Source: Thermobrachium celere DSM 8682 (GTDB taxonomy: Bacteria; Bacillota; Clostridia; Clostridiales; Caloramatoraceae). Taken from it: DNA of 63,142 nt. The stretch is from NCBI RefSeq assembly GCF_000430995.1, contig NZ_HF952018.1:220909-284050 (forward strand), written 5' to 3'. The notes below the pieces were generated by a model. The model saw only the letters and a list, made by a program, of their open reading frames with translations. It was not told the DNA's origin and ran no database searches. Positions 9,272 to 18,451 of this stretch are shown here, one piece after another (the first letter of the stretch is position 1; each line of letters opens with the position of its first letter). A program made the position numbers and the translations under genes.

Positions 9272-10306
9272 ATGAAAAGTTTTGCTAGCGATAATACATC
9301 AAGGGTTCATCCCAAAATAATGGAGAGTATAGTAAATGCAAACAATTATGATGCAAAGTCCTATGGATATGATGAATATACTCAAAGGGCAGTTGAAAAA
9401 TTCAAAAAGTTATTTGGAGATGATATAGATGTCTACTTTGTCTATAATGGAACAGCTGCAAATATCTTAGGACTTTCAGCAATAACAAATACATATAATT
9501 CAATAATTTGCTCTGAATGGGCACACATAAACACTGATGAATGTGGGGCACCAGAAAAAAACATAGGATGTAAGATAATTTCTCTTTCAAGTAGCGATGG
9601 AAAAATAAAGGTTGAAGATATAAATAAACATTTGTTTGCTATTGGAGTTGAACATCATTCCCAGCCCAAGGTTATATCAATTACTCAATCAACTGAGTTA
9701 GGAACTGTTTATACAAAGGAAGAAATAATTGAGATATCAGAATTTGCGCATAAAAATAATATGTATGTACATATGGATGGTGCAAGAATTGCAAATGCAG
9801 CTTGTCATTTAAAACAAGATGTAAGAGAATTTACAAAGGATGCAGGTGTAGATGTTCTATCCTTTGGTGGAACAAAAAATGGAATGATGTTTGGAGAAGC
9901 AGTTGTATTTTTTAATAAAAATTTATCAGAAGGATTTAAGTATAGAAGAAAACAGTTTATGCAATTACACTCAAAAATGAGATATATTTCAGCACAGTTT
10001 GAAGCCCTTTTAACTGATGATCTGTATTTAAAAAATGCAAGACATGCTAACGAAATGGCAAAATACCTTGAAGAAAGATTAAAAGAGCTCCCAATTGTTA
10101 GGATAACTCAAAAGGTTGAAGCAAATGCTATTTTTGCATCTCTACCAAGAGAGATAATAGATAAGCTTCTAGAAAAGTACTATTTTTATATTTGGAATGA
10201 AGAAAAAAACGAAGTTAGATGGATGACCTCCTTTGATACAAAAAGGGAAGATATAGATGAATTTGTTGATGATTTAAATAAAATAGTGAAAAATGTATTT
10301 AAATAA
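9272..10306 (+). CDS. ltaE: Low-specificity L-threonine aldolase
   Basis: PLP enzyme that cleaves L-threonine or L-allo-threonine to glycine and acetaldehyde in the cytoplasm. The product of 344 residues starts MKSFASDNTSRVHP and has the PLP-lysine motif SFGGTKNGMM (Lys202), the Asp169 of VHMDGARI that contacts the pyridine nitrogen, and the GTAAN phosphate-binding turn near residue 60. Length and motif order match the beta-eliminating lyase family. The ATG has a GGGGGGA site. An M24 peptidase follows after 69 bases, possibly in the same transcript but without tight coupling. Confidence 0.93.
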   Translation: MKSFASDNTSRVHPKIMESIVNANNYDAKSYGYDEYTQRAVEKFKKLFGDDIDVYFVYNGTAANILGLSAITNTYNSIICSEWAHINTDECGAPEKNIGCKIISLSSSDGKIKVEDINKHLFAIGVEHHSQPKVISITQSTELGTVYTKEEIIEISEFAHKNNMYVHMDGARIANAACHLKQDVREFTKDAGVDVLSFGGTKNGMMFGEAVVFFNKNLSEGFKYRRKQFMQLHSKMRYISAQFEALLTDDLYLKNARHANEMAKYLEERLKELPIVRITQKVEANAIFASLPREIIDKLLEKYYFYIWNEEKNEVRWMTSFDTKREDIDEFVDDLNKIVKNVFK

Positions 10307-10375
10307 TTTAAATTTAATGTTATTATAAATTTGTAACAAAGCTGAAAATTTTGAATATACATAGGGGGTAAACAC

Positions 10376-11452
10376 ATGAATCAACAAAGACTAAACAAAG
10401 TATTAGCTGAAATGGAGAAAAGAAATTTAAAACAAATGATTATCTCAGATCCAGCATCCATATTTTACTTAACAGGCAAATGGATACATCCAGGAGAAAG
10501 GCTTTTGGCACTTTATATCAATCTAAACGGAAATCATAAACTTTTCATCAATGAGTTATTCCCAGTTTATGAGGATTTAGGTGTTGAAAAGATTTGGTTC
10601 AATGACACTCAAGATGGAGTTGAAATAATTTCAAATTATGTTATGAAGGATGAGCCAATAGGTATAGACAAAAATTGGCCTGCAAGATTTTTAATCAGAT
10701 TAATGGAATTAAAGGGTGGAAGTACATTTGTAAATGGTTCACCTATTATAGACAGAGTAAGAATGCAAAAGGATGAGAAGGAAATAGAATTGATGAAACA
10801 GGCATCAAGAATTAACGACATGGCAATGGAGGAAATGGTGAAGCTTGTACCAGAAAGATTAACTGAAAAACAAATGGTTTCAAAGCTAGCTGAAATATAC
10901 GAAAAGCTTGGTGCAGATGGATTCTCCTTCGGCCCAATCATAGCATATGGAAAAAATGCAGCAGACCCACATCATGAATCAGACAATAGCCAGCTAAATG
11001 AAGGAGACAGTGTAATTATAGACATCGGCTGTGTAAAGGATTCATACTGTTCAGATATGACAAGAACAGTATTTTATAAAAATGCAAGTGAAGTAGCAAA
11101 GAAGGTTTATAACATTGTACTTGAGGCAAATAAAAGAGCAATAGATATAATTAAGCCTGGAGTTAGATTCTGTGATATAGATAGGGCAGCAAGAGAACAT
11201 ATTGAAAATCATGGTTATGGAAAATACTTTACACATAGAACAGGGCATTCAATTGGTATAGAAGTACATGATTTTGGAGATGTTTCAGCAGTAAATACTG
11301 ATGTTGTTCAACCAGGAATGATATTCTCAGTAGAGCCAGGAATATATTTACCAAATGAAGTAGGAGTTAGAATAGAGGATTTAGTTCTTGTTACGGAAGA
11401 CGGATGCGAAGTATTAAATAAATATGATAAGGAATTAATAATAATAGAATAA
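10376..11452 (+). CDS. M24 family aminopeptidase (Xaa-Pro type)
   Basis: Dinuclear-metal peptidase releasing N-terminal residues before proline or cleaving Xaa-Pro dipeptides. An N-terminal creatinase-like domain (about residues 5-130) precedes the pita-bread catalytic domain (about 135-355). All five metal ligands are visible: D216 (VIIDIGC), D227 (CSDMTR), H291 (RTGHSIG), E320 (SVEPGIY) and E334 (GVRIEDLV). Length of 358 residues fits PepQ/YpdF-like enzymes. The SD is GGGGG. The stop TAA overlaps the first base of a dispersed repeat, then a terminator follows. PepP and PepQ cannot be distinguished by eye. Confidence 0.92.
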   Translation: MNQQRLNKVLAEMEKRNLKQMIISDPASIFYLTGKWIHPGERLLALYINLNGNHKLFINELFPVYEDLGVEKIWFNDTQDGVEIISNYVMKDEPIGIDKNWPARFLIRLMELKGGSTFVNGSPIIDRVRMQKDEKEIELMKQASRINDMAMEEMVKLVPERLTEKQMVSKLAEIYEKLGADGFSFGPIIAYGKNAADPHHESDNSQLNEGDSVIIDIGCVKDSYCSDMTRTVFYKNASEVAKKVYNIVLEANKRAIDIIKPGVRFCDIDRAAREHIENHGYGKYFTHRTGHSIGIEVHDFGDVSAVNTDVVQPGMIFSVEPGIYLPNEVGVRIEDLVLVTEDGCEVLNKYDKELIIIE

Positions 11453-11487
11453 AAGTGCCACCCAAGTGAAATGTGACATTATCCAAT
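11452..11487 (+). repeat. Stop-associated dispersed repeat, copy 3
   Basis: AAAGTGCCACCCAAGTGAAA then TGTGACATTATCCAAT. It starts at the last base of the peptidase stop codon and precedes a terminator. Confidence 0.85.
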
Positions 11488-11531
11488 GATTTCAAGTAAA
11501 TATTTCAAAATTATATGCAAAAACTTTAAAT

Positions 11532-11560
11532 AAGCCCCATGAGTTACATGGGGCTTTTGT
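11532..11560. terminator. Terminator between convergent genes
   Basis: AAGCCCCATG (11532-11541) and CATGGGGCTT (11547-11556) with a five-base loop and TTTGTT after it. Confidence 0.88.
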
Positions 11561-11599
11561 TATAATAGCACTGAATGATTTAAATAATTTGTGTAATAA

Positions 11600-12880
11600 T
11601 TAATTATTTCCTTTTGCGATGTTATTTAACGCATACTTCAACCTATCAATTTCTTCAAATGTATTATATAACCCAAAGCTCAACCTTACCATGCCAGGTC
11701 GTTTTGTTATATCGCTATCCCTAATGATATTTTTTATATCATTTTTAGTTAATTTTAAAAGTTTATGAACATATGGTTGAGCACAGAAACAGCCGTTTCT
11801 TACGCCTATTCCATATTCTTCAGAAAGTATCTTTGCAACTTCATTATGATTTACTCCTTCTATATTAAATGGAATTATTGCAACTTTATTTTCAACTCCG
11901 TCGCAATAGAATTTGATCTTTTCAATTTCCTTTAAAGAAGAGGCTGCATACTTTAAAAGTTCATTTTCATACTTTTCTATGTTGTCAAGTCCGATATAAG
12001 AAAGAGTGTTTATAGCAGAAACTAAAGCAGCAACTCCCATTACGTTAGGCGTGCCCCCTTCTTCTTTATGCGGCAAATCTTCCCATATAACAAAATCATC
12101 AGTAACTACTTTTACAGTACCTCCACCTTTAACATCTGGTACTCCAGAGTTTAAAATTGTCTTATTACCAACTAACACACCAACACCAAAAGGAGCATAC
12201 ATTTTATGAGCAGAGAACGCTATAAAATCTAATTTTTTATTTTCATCTTCATGCTTCATACATATTTTCTTGTGAGCAGCAATTTGGGCACAGTCAACAA
12301 ATATTTTAGCACCGTATTTATGACATAAAGCAGCAATATCATGGACAGGGTTAATATATCCAGTTACATTAGATGCATAGGTTACAGCAACAAGCTTTAC
12401 TATTCCAAAATAGTTTTTAAGTTTCTTCTCAAGATGATCCAAATCTATTCTTCCACATTCATCGGTTTTAACTATATCCACATGAAACCTAAATCTCCAT
12501 GGAAGAAGATTTGAATGGTGCTCCATTTCTGTTGTTAAAACAACACAATTTGGATATTGGCTGCAGATCTTATATGAAAGTTTATTTATTGCTTCTGTTG
12601 TATTTTTTACAAAAATAACCGTATCGTCTTTATTCCCTCCAACAAAATTTAAAATTTCATCCCTTGCCGACTCATAAATTTCAGTGGAAAGTCTTGATTT
12701 GTAACCTTCTCCACGATGAATTGAAGCATAATATTCAGAAAAGTAATTTATAAACCACATGACAGTTTTGAAGGGAGGTGTTGTTGCGGCATTATCAAAA
12801 TTTATATATTTAACCATTGTCCCATCTTTTAATGGTATTATACTGTCAACACCAACAATAAAATCTCTGAAGCATTCCAT
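11600..12880 (-). CDS. Class V aminotransferase, cysteine desulfurase-like
   Basis: PLP-dependent enzyme of the NifS/SufS/CsdA fold, 426 residues. The PLP lysine lies in FIAFSAHKMYAPFG. Other marks are TTEMEHHSNLLPWR (the SufS-like His over the PLP ring) and the C-terminal RNGCFCAQPYVHKLL, where a cysteine sits in the place of the SufS/CsdA catalytic Cys. Cysteine desulfuration is therefore plausible but unproved; no suf, isc or tRNA-thiolation gene is adjacent. I choose ATG 12880, spaced normally from AGGGTGG at 12886-12892. A GTG at 12889 overlaps that SD. The upstream region carries a copy of the dispersed repeat. Confidence 0.85.
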   Translation of the reverse strand: MECFRDFIVGVDSIIPLKDGTMVKYINFDNAATTPPFKTVMWFINYFSEYYASIHRGEGYKSRLSTEIYESARDEILNFVGGNKDDTVIFVKNTTEAINKLSYKICSQYPNCVVLTTEMEHHSNLLPWRFRFHVDIVKTDECGRIDLDHLEKKLKNYFGIVKLVAVTYASNVTGYINPVHDIAALCHKYGAKIFVDCAQIAAHKKICMKHEDENKKLDFIAFSAHKMYAPFGVGVLVGNKTILNSGVPDVKGGGTVKVVTDDFVIWEDLPHKEEGGTPNVMGVAALVSAINTLSYIGLDNIEKYENELLKYAASSLKEIEKIKFYCDGVENKVAIIPFNIEGVNHNEVAKILSEEYGIGVRNGCFCAQPYVHKLLKLTKNDIKNIIRDSDITKRPGMVRLSFGLYNTFEEIDRLKYALNNIAKGNN

Positions 12881-12919
12881 GTAAACCACCCTTTCTATTT
12901 TCCTCTTATATATTATTCA

Positions 12920-12955
12920 AAAGTGCCACCCATGTGAAATGTGAAATTATCCAAT
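12920..12955 (+). repeat. Stop-associated dispersed repeat, copy 4 (between divergent genes)
   Basis: AAAGTGCCACCCATGTGAAA then TGTGAAATTATCCAAT. Unlike most copies it lies between two divergent starts, not at a stop codon. Confidence 0.8.
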
Positions 12956-13121
12956 TTTTTCATAATCAATTCGAAAAAGCAACCGAAAATAATCCTAAAT
13001 TTTTGTAACTTGAATATAATAATATGTTTAATATTCAAAATTTTGATATAATAATCTTGAAGTATCCCTTGCACCAGAGCTCATATCCTGCAGGAGTGAG
13101 ACTCAGAAAGGGGAGGATATG

Positions 13122-13961
13122 TTGAAAATAGGTTTTATTGGCGCCGGAAAGGTAGGAAGTGCCTTCGGACGCTACCTAAAAGAACAGGGTTTAGAAATTT
13201 ATGGATATTTTAGCAAAACATCAGAATCAGCTAAATCTTCTGCTGAATTTACATCATCTAGGGAAGCTTGTTCAATTGATGAGATAGTAGAAAACTGCGA
13301 CTATATATTTATAACAACTCCAGATGATGTTATACTTGAAATAGCTTCACATTTAAAACACTTCAACCTGCAGGATAAAAAAATATTTCATATGAGCGGA
13401 TCACTATCTTCTAATGTATTTTTTGAATTAGAAGAAAAAGGTGCACATGGATACTCACTTCACCCTATCTTTCCATTCCCAGATAGAAATGTATACAAAT
13501 ACTTGAAAAATGCTTATTTTACAATTGAAGGTAAAAACCTAGAATTAATAATTGGATTTTTAGAGAAAATATCTATAAACTATATTGAAATACCTTCATA
13601 TTGTAAGGAAAAATATCATGCGGCTATGGTATTTGCTTCGAATTATATAGTAGCTTTAGCAAAAATATCAAAGGAGCTTTTGAAACAATGTGATTTCCCA
13701 GATGATAAGATTGAAAAAGCTCTATACCCCCTTATGATTTCAGCTGTAGAGAATATAAAAGAAAAAGGGATAGAGGGGGCACTTACAGGTCCAATAGTTA
13801 GAGGTGATGTTGGAACAGTAAAAAAACACTTGCAAAATATAGGGGAATATAAACATATATATAGTCTACTTGGAGAAGTTGCACTTTCCATTACAGCTGA
13901 AAGGAGAAATTTAGATAGTGAAAAGTTACATTTACTTTTAAGAGCTCTAAGGGAGGAATAG
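13122..13961 (+). CDS. panG: Rossmann/DUF2520 reductase, likely ketopantoate reductase of the PanG type
   Basis: NAD(P)-binding protein of 279 residues: GxGxxG motif [16 protein letters not shown] at the N-terminus, a Rossmann domain to about residue 120, then an all-helical DUF2520-type domain with [11 protein letters not shown]. It is the first gene of a pan operon, two bases before panB, and no panE lies in the window. A DUF2520-like ketopantoate reductase (PanG) has been described in Francisella, so the same step here, NADPH reduction of ketopantoate to pantoate, is a fair inference. The TTG at 13122 is preferred. AAAGGGGAGG then has 5-base spacing, whereas the ATG at 13119 is only two bases from GGAGG. 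It could instead serve another dehydrogenase step. Confidence 0.75.
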   Translation: MKIGFIGAGKVGSAFGRYLKEQGLEIYGYFSKTSESAKSSAEFTSSREACSIDEIVENCDYIFITTPDDVILEIASHLKHFNLQDKKIFHMSGSLSSNVFFELEEKGAHGYSLHPIFPFPDRNVYKYLKNAYFTIEGKNLELIIGFLEKISINYIEIPSYCKEKYHAAMVFASNYIVALAKISKELLKQCDFPDDKIEKALYPLMISAVENIKEKGIEGALTGPIVRGDVGTVKKHLQNIGEYKHIYSLLGEVALSITAERRNLDSEKLHLLLRALREE

Positions 13962-13963
13962 TT

Positions 13964-14800
13964 ATGAAAAAAACAACCACATATTTTAAAGAAGCAAAAA
14001 AAAGAGGGGAAAAACTTACAATGCTAACAGCCTATGATTATTCAATGGCAAAACTTATAGATTCTGCAGGAATAGATGGAATATTAGTTGGCGATTCACT
14101 AGGTATGGTAGTTTTAGGATACGAAAATACGCTTCAGGTAACAGTTGAAGATATAATACATCATACAAGAGCAGTTGCAAGAGGTGCAAAGGATGCACTA
14201 ATTGTTGCTGATATGCCCTTTTTGTCCTACCACATAAGTGTTGAGGATGCTATAAGAAATGCAGGACGAATGATAAAGGAAGGTATGGCCCACGCTGTTA
14301 AATTAGAAGGCGGAGAGGAAATAATAGATAAAGTAAGAGCAATAATAAATGCACAAATACCTGTTATGGGACATTTAGGCTTAACTCCCCAATCAGTAAA
14401 TGTGTTTGGAGGATTTAAAGTTCAGGGTAAAAATAAAAGCCAGATAGAAAAATTAATAAAAGATGCAAAACTTTTAGAGGAAGCAGGTGTGTTTGCAATA
14501 GTTCTTGAAGGAATTCCAAAGGAGGTTGCAGAGCGTATAACTGAAACTGTTTCTGTTCCTACAATTGGAATTGGTGCAGGTGTACATTGTGATGGACAAA
14601 TTCTTGTAACCCAAGACCTACTAGGATTATACAGCGATTTTGTACCTAAATTTGTAAAGCAGTACAGGAAGCTAAGTGTAGATATAATGGAGGCCTTTAA
14701 GGAATATATAAGTGATGTAAAAAAAGGTCAATTTCCAAAAGATGAACATTCATTTAAACTAGATGAACAGACAAAAAATGAACTTGAAAAACTGTATTAA
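13964..14800 (+). CDS. panB: 3-methyl-2-oxobutanoate hydroxymethyltransferase
   Basis: First committed step of pantothenate synthesis: transfers hydroxymethyl from 5,10-methylene-THF to 2-oxoisovalerate to give ketopantoate. The 278-residue product shows the metal and substrate residues D44 (LVGDSLGM), D83 (VADMPF), K113 and E115 (AVKLEGG) and the general base E182 (VLEGIPKE). The block GHLGLTPQS is also typical. The ATG is two bases after the upstream reductase and has GGGAGGAA in front. It is the second gene of a four-gene operon with panC and panD. Confidence 0.97.
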   Translation: MKKTTTYFKEAKKRGEKLTMLTAYDYSMAKLIDSAGIDGILVGDSLGMVVLGYENTLQVTVEDIIHHTRAVARGAKDALIVADMPFLSYHISVEDAIRNAGRMIKEGMAHAVKLEGGEEIIDKVRAIINAQIPVMGHLGLTPQSVNVFGGFKVQGKNKSQIEKLIKDAKLLEEAGVFAIVLEGIPKEVAERITETVSVPTIGIGAGVHCDGQILVTQDLLGLYSDFVPKFVKQYRKLSVDIMEAFKEYISDVKKGQFPKDEHSFKLDEQTKNELEKLY

Positions 14801-14812
14801 AGGAGGAATAAC

Positions 14813-15658
14813 ATGTTAATTATCAAATCAGTTGATGAAATGAAAAGGCATATGAAGGATATAAAAAAACAGGGGAGAAGCATAGGTTTTGTTCCAACTA
14901 TGGGATATCTTCATGAAGGACATATGAGCCTTATAAAAAGAGCTAGAGGAGAAAATGAAGTAGTTGTAGTTAGCGTTTTTGTAAATCCTACACAATTTGG
15001 ACCAAATGAGGACTATGAAAGATATCCAAGGGATGAAGAAAGAGATAAAAAGATGTGCGAAGAGGCAGGCTGCGACATCCTATTTATGCCAAATAAAGAT
15101 GATATGTACAGAGAAAATTATTCAACCTATGTTGAGGTTCATGGCTTAACAGAAGGATTGTGTGGTGCCAAAAGGCCTGGTCATTTTAGAGGTGTTGCAA
15201 CAATAGTAACTAAGCTTTTTAATATAGTAAAGCCAGATAGGGCATATTTTGGCCAAAAGGATGCACAGCAACTTGCAGTTATAAAAAGAATGGTTAAGGA
15301 TTTAGATTTTGATATAGAAATAGTAGGTTGTGAAATAGTAAGAGATGTTGATGGCTTAGCATTAAGTTCAAGAAATACATATTTGTCAGAAGAGGAAAGA
15401 AAACAGGCACCTATATTATATAAATCTTTACTAAAGGCAAAAGAAGAAATAGAAAAGGGAGAAAGAGCTTCAGAGAAGCTAATTGACTTAATAAAGACAA
15501 CAATATTAGAGATGCCAGATGCACAGATAGACTATATAGAGATTGTAAATAACGAAACATTAAAGCCAATAGAAAAGGTAGAGGGTGAAGTTTTAATAGC
15601 ACTTGCAGTTAAATTTGGTAAAACAAGGCTTATTGACAATATGGTGGTGAGAGTATGA
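14813..15658 (+). CDS. panC: Pantoate--beta-alanine ligase
   Basis: ATP-dependent condensation of pantoate with beta-alanine through a pantoyl-adenylate. The nucleotidyltransferase HxGH motif appears as [14 protein letters not shown] near residue 35. The [18 protein letters not shown] block and the adenylate-binding [10 protein letters not shown] follow. Length of 281 residues is normal. The SD AAAGGAGG is strong. The TGA stop overlaps the ATG of panD by four bases (ATGA), showing translational coupling. Confidence 0.97.
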   Translation: MLIIKSVDEMKRHMKDIKKQGRSIGFVPTMGYLHEGHMSLIKRARGENEVVVVSVFVNPTQFGPNEDYERYPRDEERDKKMCEEAGCDILFMPNKDDMYRENYSTYVEVHGLTEGLCGAKRPGHFRGVATIVTKLFNIVKPDRAYFGQKDAQQLAVIKRMVKDLDFDIEIVGCEIVRDVDGLALSSRNTYLSEEERKQAPILYKSLLKAKEEIEKGERASEKLIDLIKTTILEMPDAQIDYIEIVNNETLKPIEKVEGEVLIALAVKFGKTRLIDNMVVRV

Positions 15659-16035
15659 TGCTTTGTATGTTAAAGAGTAAAATACATAGGGCAACAGTGA
15701 CAGAAGCAAATCTAAATTATGTTGGAAGCATAACAATAGATGAGGAACTAATGAATGCAGTCGGACTACTTGAAAATGAAAGGGTTCAGATAGTAAATGT
15801 AAACAATGGAGAAAGATTTGATACATATGTAATAAAGGGTGAAAGAGGAAAGGGAGATATATGCCTAAATGGTGCAGCAGCAAGGCTTGTTCATGTAGGA
15901 GATAAGGTTATTATAATGGCATATGCGTATGTTGATGAGGAAGAAGCAAAAAACATGAGGCCTAAGGTTATTTTAGTAGATGATAACAATAGGATACTTG
16001 ATTATTTAACTGAAGAGGCAAAAAAGTCAGTTTAG
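15655..16035 (+). CDS. panD: Aspartate 1-decarboxylase proenzyme
   Basis: Pyruvoyl enzyme making beta-alanine from aspartate for PanC. The self-cleavage site Gly24-Ser25 is in NYVGSITID, with Ser25 becoming the pyruvoyl group. [14 protein letters not shown] before it is the family N-terminus. The start at 15655 (MMLCMLKSK) aligns in length with E. coli PanD and makes an ATGA overlap with panC. An ATG at 15667 would also give a plausible shorter form. Length of 126 residues is right. With panB, panC and the DUF2520 reductase, all steps from 2-oxoisovalerate plus aspartate to pantothenate are encoded together. Confidence 0.96.
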   Translation: MMLCMLKSKIHRATVTEANLNYVGSITIDEELMNAVGLLENERVQIVNVNNGERFDTYVIKGERGKGDICLNGAAARLVHVGDKVIIMAYAYVDEEEAKNMRPKVILVDDNNRILDYLTEEAKKSV

Positions 16036-16113
16036 TTAAAAATGAAATATAAAGTTTTTCCATATTCATCCGATAAAATAACTAGATTACTTGGTTTAGA
16101 AAGGGGAAGGTAA

Positions 16114-17589
16114 ATGGGTATTGTTGAAAGAGAATTAATAATGATCAACAAGAGAGTTTTACAAATCCACGTATTGATTTTTGTTATTTTTGCATTAGGA
16201 TTTACTGGGGAATATATGAAGGGGAATAGAACACTTGTCTTCATTTTTCCTGTCTTAGCAATTGCACTTGCTGGGCTTGTTCTTTCTTATGCTATATATA
16301 ATAAGAAAAAGGATTCAACAAAAATTAAATGGATTTTGATGGTAAGCTATGGTATTCCATACATTATAACTCTTTTAACTGCAGAAAAGGCAATGACATT
16401 TATATTCTTCTTTCCTTATGCTGTTATATATACACTTTATGCCGACTGGTTATTAACTATAATTCAAAATACAGTTGCATTTGTTACAATAATCTTATTT
16501 ATATTAATAAGGATTAATGCAGGTGCAACAAAAAGTCTTGATACGTCAAATTATATGTTGATGATAGGAACTGTTTTAATGTATATTCCAGCAACTTTTA
16601 CTATAGTTAGAGTAACTAGAAACTTACGTATGCAAACGTTATCAAATTTAGCAGAGCTTGAAAATAAAGAAAAAGACGTAAGAAAGGCAATGGAAAACTT
16701 AATTGAAATCGCAAGTTTAGTAAAGAGTAATTCAAATGAATTAAATAACATAATTGATGAAATTGCGTCATCAACAATGGCCTTTTCAAATGCAGTAGAG
16801 GAGATTGCTCATGGAGCTTCAAATACAGCAGAAGAAATACAAGATGCAAATAATGCAATACAATCTATAAGGGATGAGATAGAAAACACATCAAAAGCAT
16901 CTTCAAAAATAAAGGAAGCAACAGAAGAGACAACAGAAATTGTACAAAGTGGACAAGCAATAATAAATGATCTATCAAATATGTCAAAGGAAGTTAAAGA
17001 AAAGAATGCAAGTGTGAGTCATACAATGGATGCATTAAAGATAAAATCAGATGATATTGTGAATATAACAGGTGTAATTGCGCAGATTGCAGAACAGACA
17101 AATCTTCTTGCACTTAATGCAGCAATAGAGGCAGCAAGAGTTGGAGAAGCAGGACGTGGATTTGCAGTAGTTGCAGATGAAATTAAAAAGCTTGCACTTG
17201 AGAGCAAGAATAATTCAGATAACATTGCAAGAATAATAAATGAGCTTCAAAATGAAACAATAACTTCAATAAAGGCTGTTGCAGAGCTTATTAGGATAAA
17301 TGAAAAACAACAAAAATTAGTTGAAGAAGTAAGCAGTATGTTTGGAAAGATTAATTCAAATGTATCTGATATTAAAGAAAAGACAAATATGCTGAATAAA
17401 ATGATGGAGAATGTAATAGTAGAAATGAATAAAATAGCAAATGCAGGAGAAAACATAGCAGCAGTATCACAGGAGACAATGGCAAATTCTGAAGAGGCAG
17501 CGGCAATGTCAAGAGAACATATTAATCAAGCAGAAAATGCAAAGAGGCTTTCAAATGAGCTTCTAGAGATGGCAAATAGACTTGTTTAA
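16114..17589 (+). CDS. Methyl-accepting chemotaxis protein with multi-pass N-terminal membrane domain
   Basis: Chemoreceptor of 491 residues. The first about 170 residues form five or six hydrophobic helices with only short loops, so there is no large extracellular sensor domain and I see no HAMP domain. The rest is a cytoplasmic coiled-coil signalling domain. The hairpin tip is recognisable at about residues 324-364 ([16 protein letters not shown] then [15 protein letters not shown]), which binds CheA/CheW. It probably senses a membrane-related or intracellular cue. The ATG follows GGGGAAGG. It is monocistronic with a strong terminator. No other chemotaxis genes are near except the receptor at 26292. 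Confidence 0.92.
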   Translation: MGIVERELIMINKRVLQIHVLIFVIFALGFTGEYMKGNRTLVFIFPVLAIALAGLVLSYAIYNKKKDSTKIKWILMVSYGIPYIITLLTAEKAMTFIFFFPYAVIYTLYADWLLTIIQNTVAFVTIILFILIRINAGATKSLDTSNYMLMIGTVLMYIPATFTIVRVTRNLRMQTLSNLAELENKEKDVRKAMENLIEIASLVKSNSNELNNIIDEIASSTMAFSNAVEEIAHGASNTAEEIQDANNAIQSIRDEIENTSKASSKIKEATEETTEIVQSGQAIINDLSNMSKEVKEKNASVSHTMDALKIKSDDIVNITGVIAQIAEQTNLLALNAAIEAARVGEAGRGFAVVADEIKKLALESKNNSDNIARIINELQNETITSIKAVAELIRINEKQQKLVEEVSSMFGKINSNVSDIKEKTNMLNKMMENVIVEMNKIANAGENIAAVSQETMANSEEAAAMSREHINQAENAKRLSNELLEMANRLV

Positions 17590-17590
17590 A

Positions 17591-17630
17591 AAAAGGGCAG
17601 GTTTTGGGCATACCAAAACTTGTCCTTTTT
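17591..17630 (+). terminator. Terminator after the chemoreceptor
   Basis: AAAAGGGCAGGTTTTGG (17591-17607) pairs with CCAAAACTTGTCCTTTT (17613-17629), followed by T. Confidence 0.92.
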
Positions 17631-17670
17631 TACTTGTTCTATTGCATTTTAATCTTACGTTTGTTAAAAT

Positions 17671-17702
17671 GTAATTAGATATTTAGACAAATATCTAATT
17701 AC
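17671..17702. promoter_or_regulatory. Perfect 14-bp inverted repeat, likely operator of the ABC transporter operon
   Basis: GTAATTAGATATTT (17671-17684), spacer AGAC, AAATATCTAATTAC (17689-17702), ending 23 bases before the ATPase ATG. A TTGTTA at 17661-17666 could be a -35 element. With no T-run after it and this symmetry, it looks like a dimer-repressor site, for example for a GntR/YtrA- or MarR-type regulator. No regulator gene is adjacent. Confidence 0.6.
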
Positions 17703-17725
17703 AAATTTTTCAAAGAGGTGTTGTT

Positions 17726-18451
17726 ATGATAAAAATTGAAAATGTATCTAAAACCTATGGAAAAAACAAGGTTAAGGCACTTGATAATATTAATCTTGAG
17801 GTTAGGGATGGAGAAATATTTGGATTTTTAGGTCCAAATGGTGCAGGAAAAACCACAACGATAAAGCTTATAACAGGAATACTTAATATGGATGAAGGTA
17901 GGATATTGGTAAATGGAATAGATGTAAAAAAGAATCCTATTGAGGCAAAAAAGCAAATAGGCTTTGTTCCAGACAACCCTGAAATATTTAATAGACTAAC
18001 AGGATTAGAGTACCTAAATTTTATTGCAGATGTATTTGAGATGGATAGCAAAGAGAGAGCAGATATAATAATGAAACTTGCTGAAGAATTTGAAATAAAA
18101 TCCGCACTTAAAGAGAGCATAAACAGTTATTCCCATGGTATGAAGCAAAAATTAGTTTTAATAGGTGCATTGATGCATAATCCTCCTGTATGGATACTTG
18201 ATGAACCTATGGTGGGGCTTGATCCTAAATCTGCCTTTACGCTAAAAAAGATGATGAGGCAGCACGCAGATAGTGGTAAAACAGTTTTCTTCTCAACCCA
18301 TGTTATGGAGGTTGCAGAAAAGATGTGTGACAGAATAGGAATTATAAAGGGCGGACGAATAATATTTGTTGGAACAGTTGAAGAATTAAAGGAAAGAAAG
18401 AATGATGAGTCATTAGAAAATATATTTTTGGAGTTGATTGAAAATGAGTAA
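17726..18451 (+). CDS. ABC transporter ATP-binding protein (ABC-2 type)
   Basis: ATPase subunit of 241 residues that powers the membrane partner encoded next. Walker A is GPNGAGKTT, the signature motif is YSHGMKQKL, Walker B is VWILDEPMVGLDP and the H-loop His is in FFSTHVMEVAEK. The subfamily resembles Nat/Ecs-type exporters. Its end overlaps the permease start by eight bases. The substrate is unknown; export of a peptide, antibiotic or lipid is possible. A perfect palindrome directly upstream suggests dedicated repression. Confidence 0.92.
   Translation: MIKIENVSKTYGKNKVKALDNINLEVRDGEIFGFLGPNGAGKTTTIKLITGILNMDEGRILVNGIDVKKNPIEAKKQIGFVPDNPEIFNRLTGLEYLNFIADVFEMDSKERADIIMKLAEEFEIKSALKESINSYSHGMKQKLVLIGALMHNPPVWILDEPMVGLDPKSAFTLKKMMRQHADSGKTVFFSTHVMEVAEKMCDRIGIIKGGRIIFVGTVEELKERKNDESLENIFLELIENE

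Noticed and set aside
12960-13118. A riboswitch or T-box before the pantothenate operon
   Set aside because: Only a short hairpin around TCCTGCAGGA and possible TATAAT boxes are visible; no conserved riboswitch core or T-box sequence was found.
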